Assembly: GCA_002591625.1 (NCBI GenBank)
Contig: PCDB01000050.1
Coordinates: 22,338-27,483, forward strand
Length of the DNA: 5,146 nt
DNA from: Porticoccaceae bacterium
GTDB lineage: Bacteria > Pseudomonadota > Gammaproteobacteria > Pseudomonadales > Porticoccaceae
Direction of reading: 5' to 3'
Shown: positions 4,917 through 5,146 of the stretch, piece after piece
How the letters are laid out: the number at the start of each line of letters is the position of its first letter
Position numbering within the stretch: position 1 is the first letter of the stretch
Notes under the pieces: generated by a model
What the model was told of the DNA's origin: nothing
Databases searched by the model: none
The model's input: only the letters and a program-made list of their open reading frames with translations
Made by a program: the position numbers and the translations under genes

Positions 4917-5146
4917 ATGACTGATTACCTAATTGCACCTTCAATCTTGGCGGCGGATTTTGCTCGTTTGGGAGAGGAAGTAGACAGGATTTTGGAAGCA
5001 GGCGCAGATGTGGTTCACTTTGACGTAATGGATAATCACTATGTGCCAAACTTAACCATCGGCCCGATGGTTTGCGCTGCATTGCGCGATTATGGTGTTA
5101 CAGCACCAATTGATGTCCACCTAATGGTCGACCCAGTAGATGACCT
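4917..5146 (+). CDS. rpe: Ribulose-phosphate 3-epimerase, N-terminal part (3' end outside the window)
   Basis: Rpe interconverts D-ribulose 5-phosphate and D-xylulose 5-phosphate in the non-oxidative pentose phosphate pathway, in the cytoplasm. About 76 complete codons are present, and the frame is open at the right edge; the family has about 220-230 residues, so a third is seen. Residues 5-14 ([10 protein letters not shown]) hold the substrate-binding Ser9. [10 protein letters not shown] (31-40) carries the metal ligand His34 and the catalytic, metal-binding Asp36. Y-V-P-N-L-T-I-G-P (42-50) and D-V-H-L-M-V (67-72), with metal ligand His68, follow. The match to E. coli Rpe is near identical in these blocks. 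The second catalytic Asp lies beyond the window. It is transcribed away from gshB across a 200-bp region. In many gammaproteobacteria rpe is followed by gph, which cannot be seen here. Confidence 0.97.
   Translation, partial: MTDYLIAPSILAADFARLGEEVDRILEAGADVVHFDVMDNHYVPNLTIGPMVCAALRDYGVTAPIDVHLMVDPVDD

Noticed and set aside
4900..5082. 60-codon open frame on the - strand over the rpe start
   Set aside because: It is antisense to the near-identical Rpe N-terminus; the composition is shadow-like (rich in Pro, Leu, Ser).

Overview
This is an ordinary chromosomal, housekeeping window from a gammaproteobacterium. The base composition is moderate and slightly AT-rich (judged by eye, not calculated). 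The assignment rests on protein resemblance to the Escherichia coli and Pseudomonas versions (Tas, YggT, ProC, YggS, RuvX/YqgF, YqgE/AlgH, GshB, Rpe) and on gene order, since gshB-yqgE-ruvX and yggS-proC-yggT are neighbour groups typical of this class. No genus can be named from the sequence. I see no mobile element, CRISPR array, rRNA or tRNA.

Layout. Positions 1-405 (+) hold the C-terminal part of a Tas-type aldo/keto reductase, cut by the left edge. It converges on a long leftward gene set. Read in its direction of transcription (right to left) this is gshB (4716-3757), yqgE (3646-3092, or starting at 3667), ruvX (3099-2662), a 113-bp gap, yggS (2548-1832), proC (1835-1014) and yggT (979-428). 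Two pairs overlap: yqgE/ruvX by 8 bp and yggS/proC by the 4-bp ATGA. At the right, rpe (4917 to the edge, +) diverges from gshB across a 200-bp region that must hold both promoters.

How the genes relate. gshB makes glutathione. ruvX processes rRNA ends or resolves recombination junctions. YggS buffers pyridoxal phosphate, ProC makes proline, and YggT is a small membrane protein. rpe belongs to the pentose phosphate pathway. They share a conserved neighbourhood rather than one pathway.

Points of interest. In Pseudomonas-type genomes pyrimidine genes (pyrR, pyrB, a pyrC-like gene) and the pilus retraction genes pilT/pilU lie between ruvX and yggS; here that interval is only 113 bp. A perfect 16-bp palindrome with an extra direct half-site sits immediately upstream of yqgE and could be an operator or an RNA switch over its start. 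gshB begins with TTG behind a strong Shine-Dalgarno sequence. I found no evidence of an undescribed multi-gene system.
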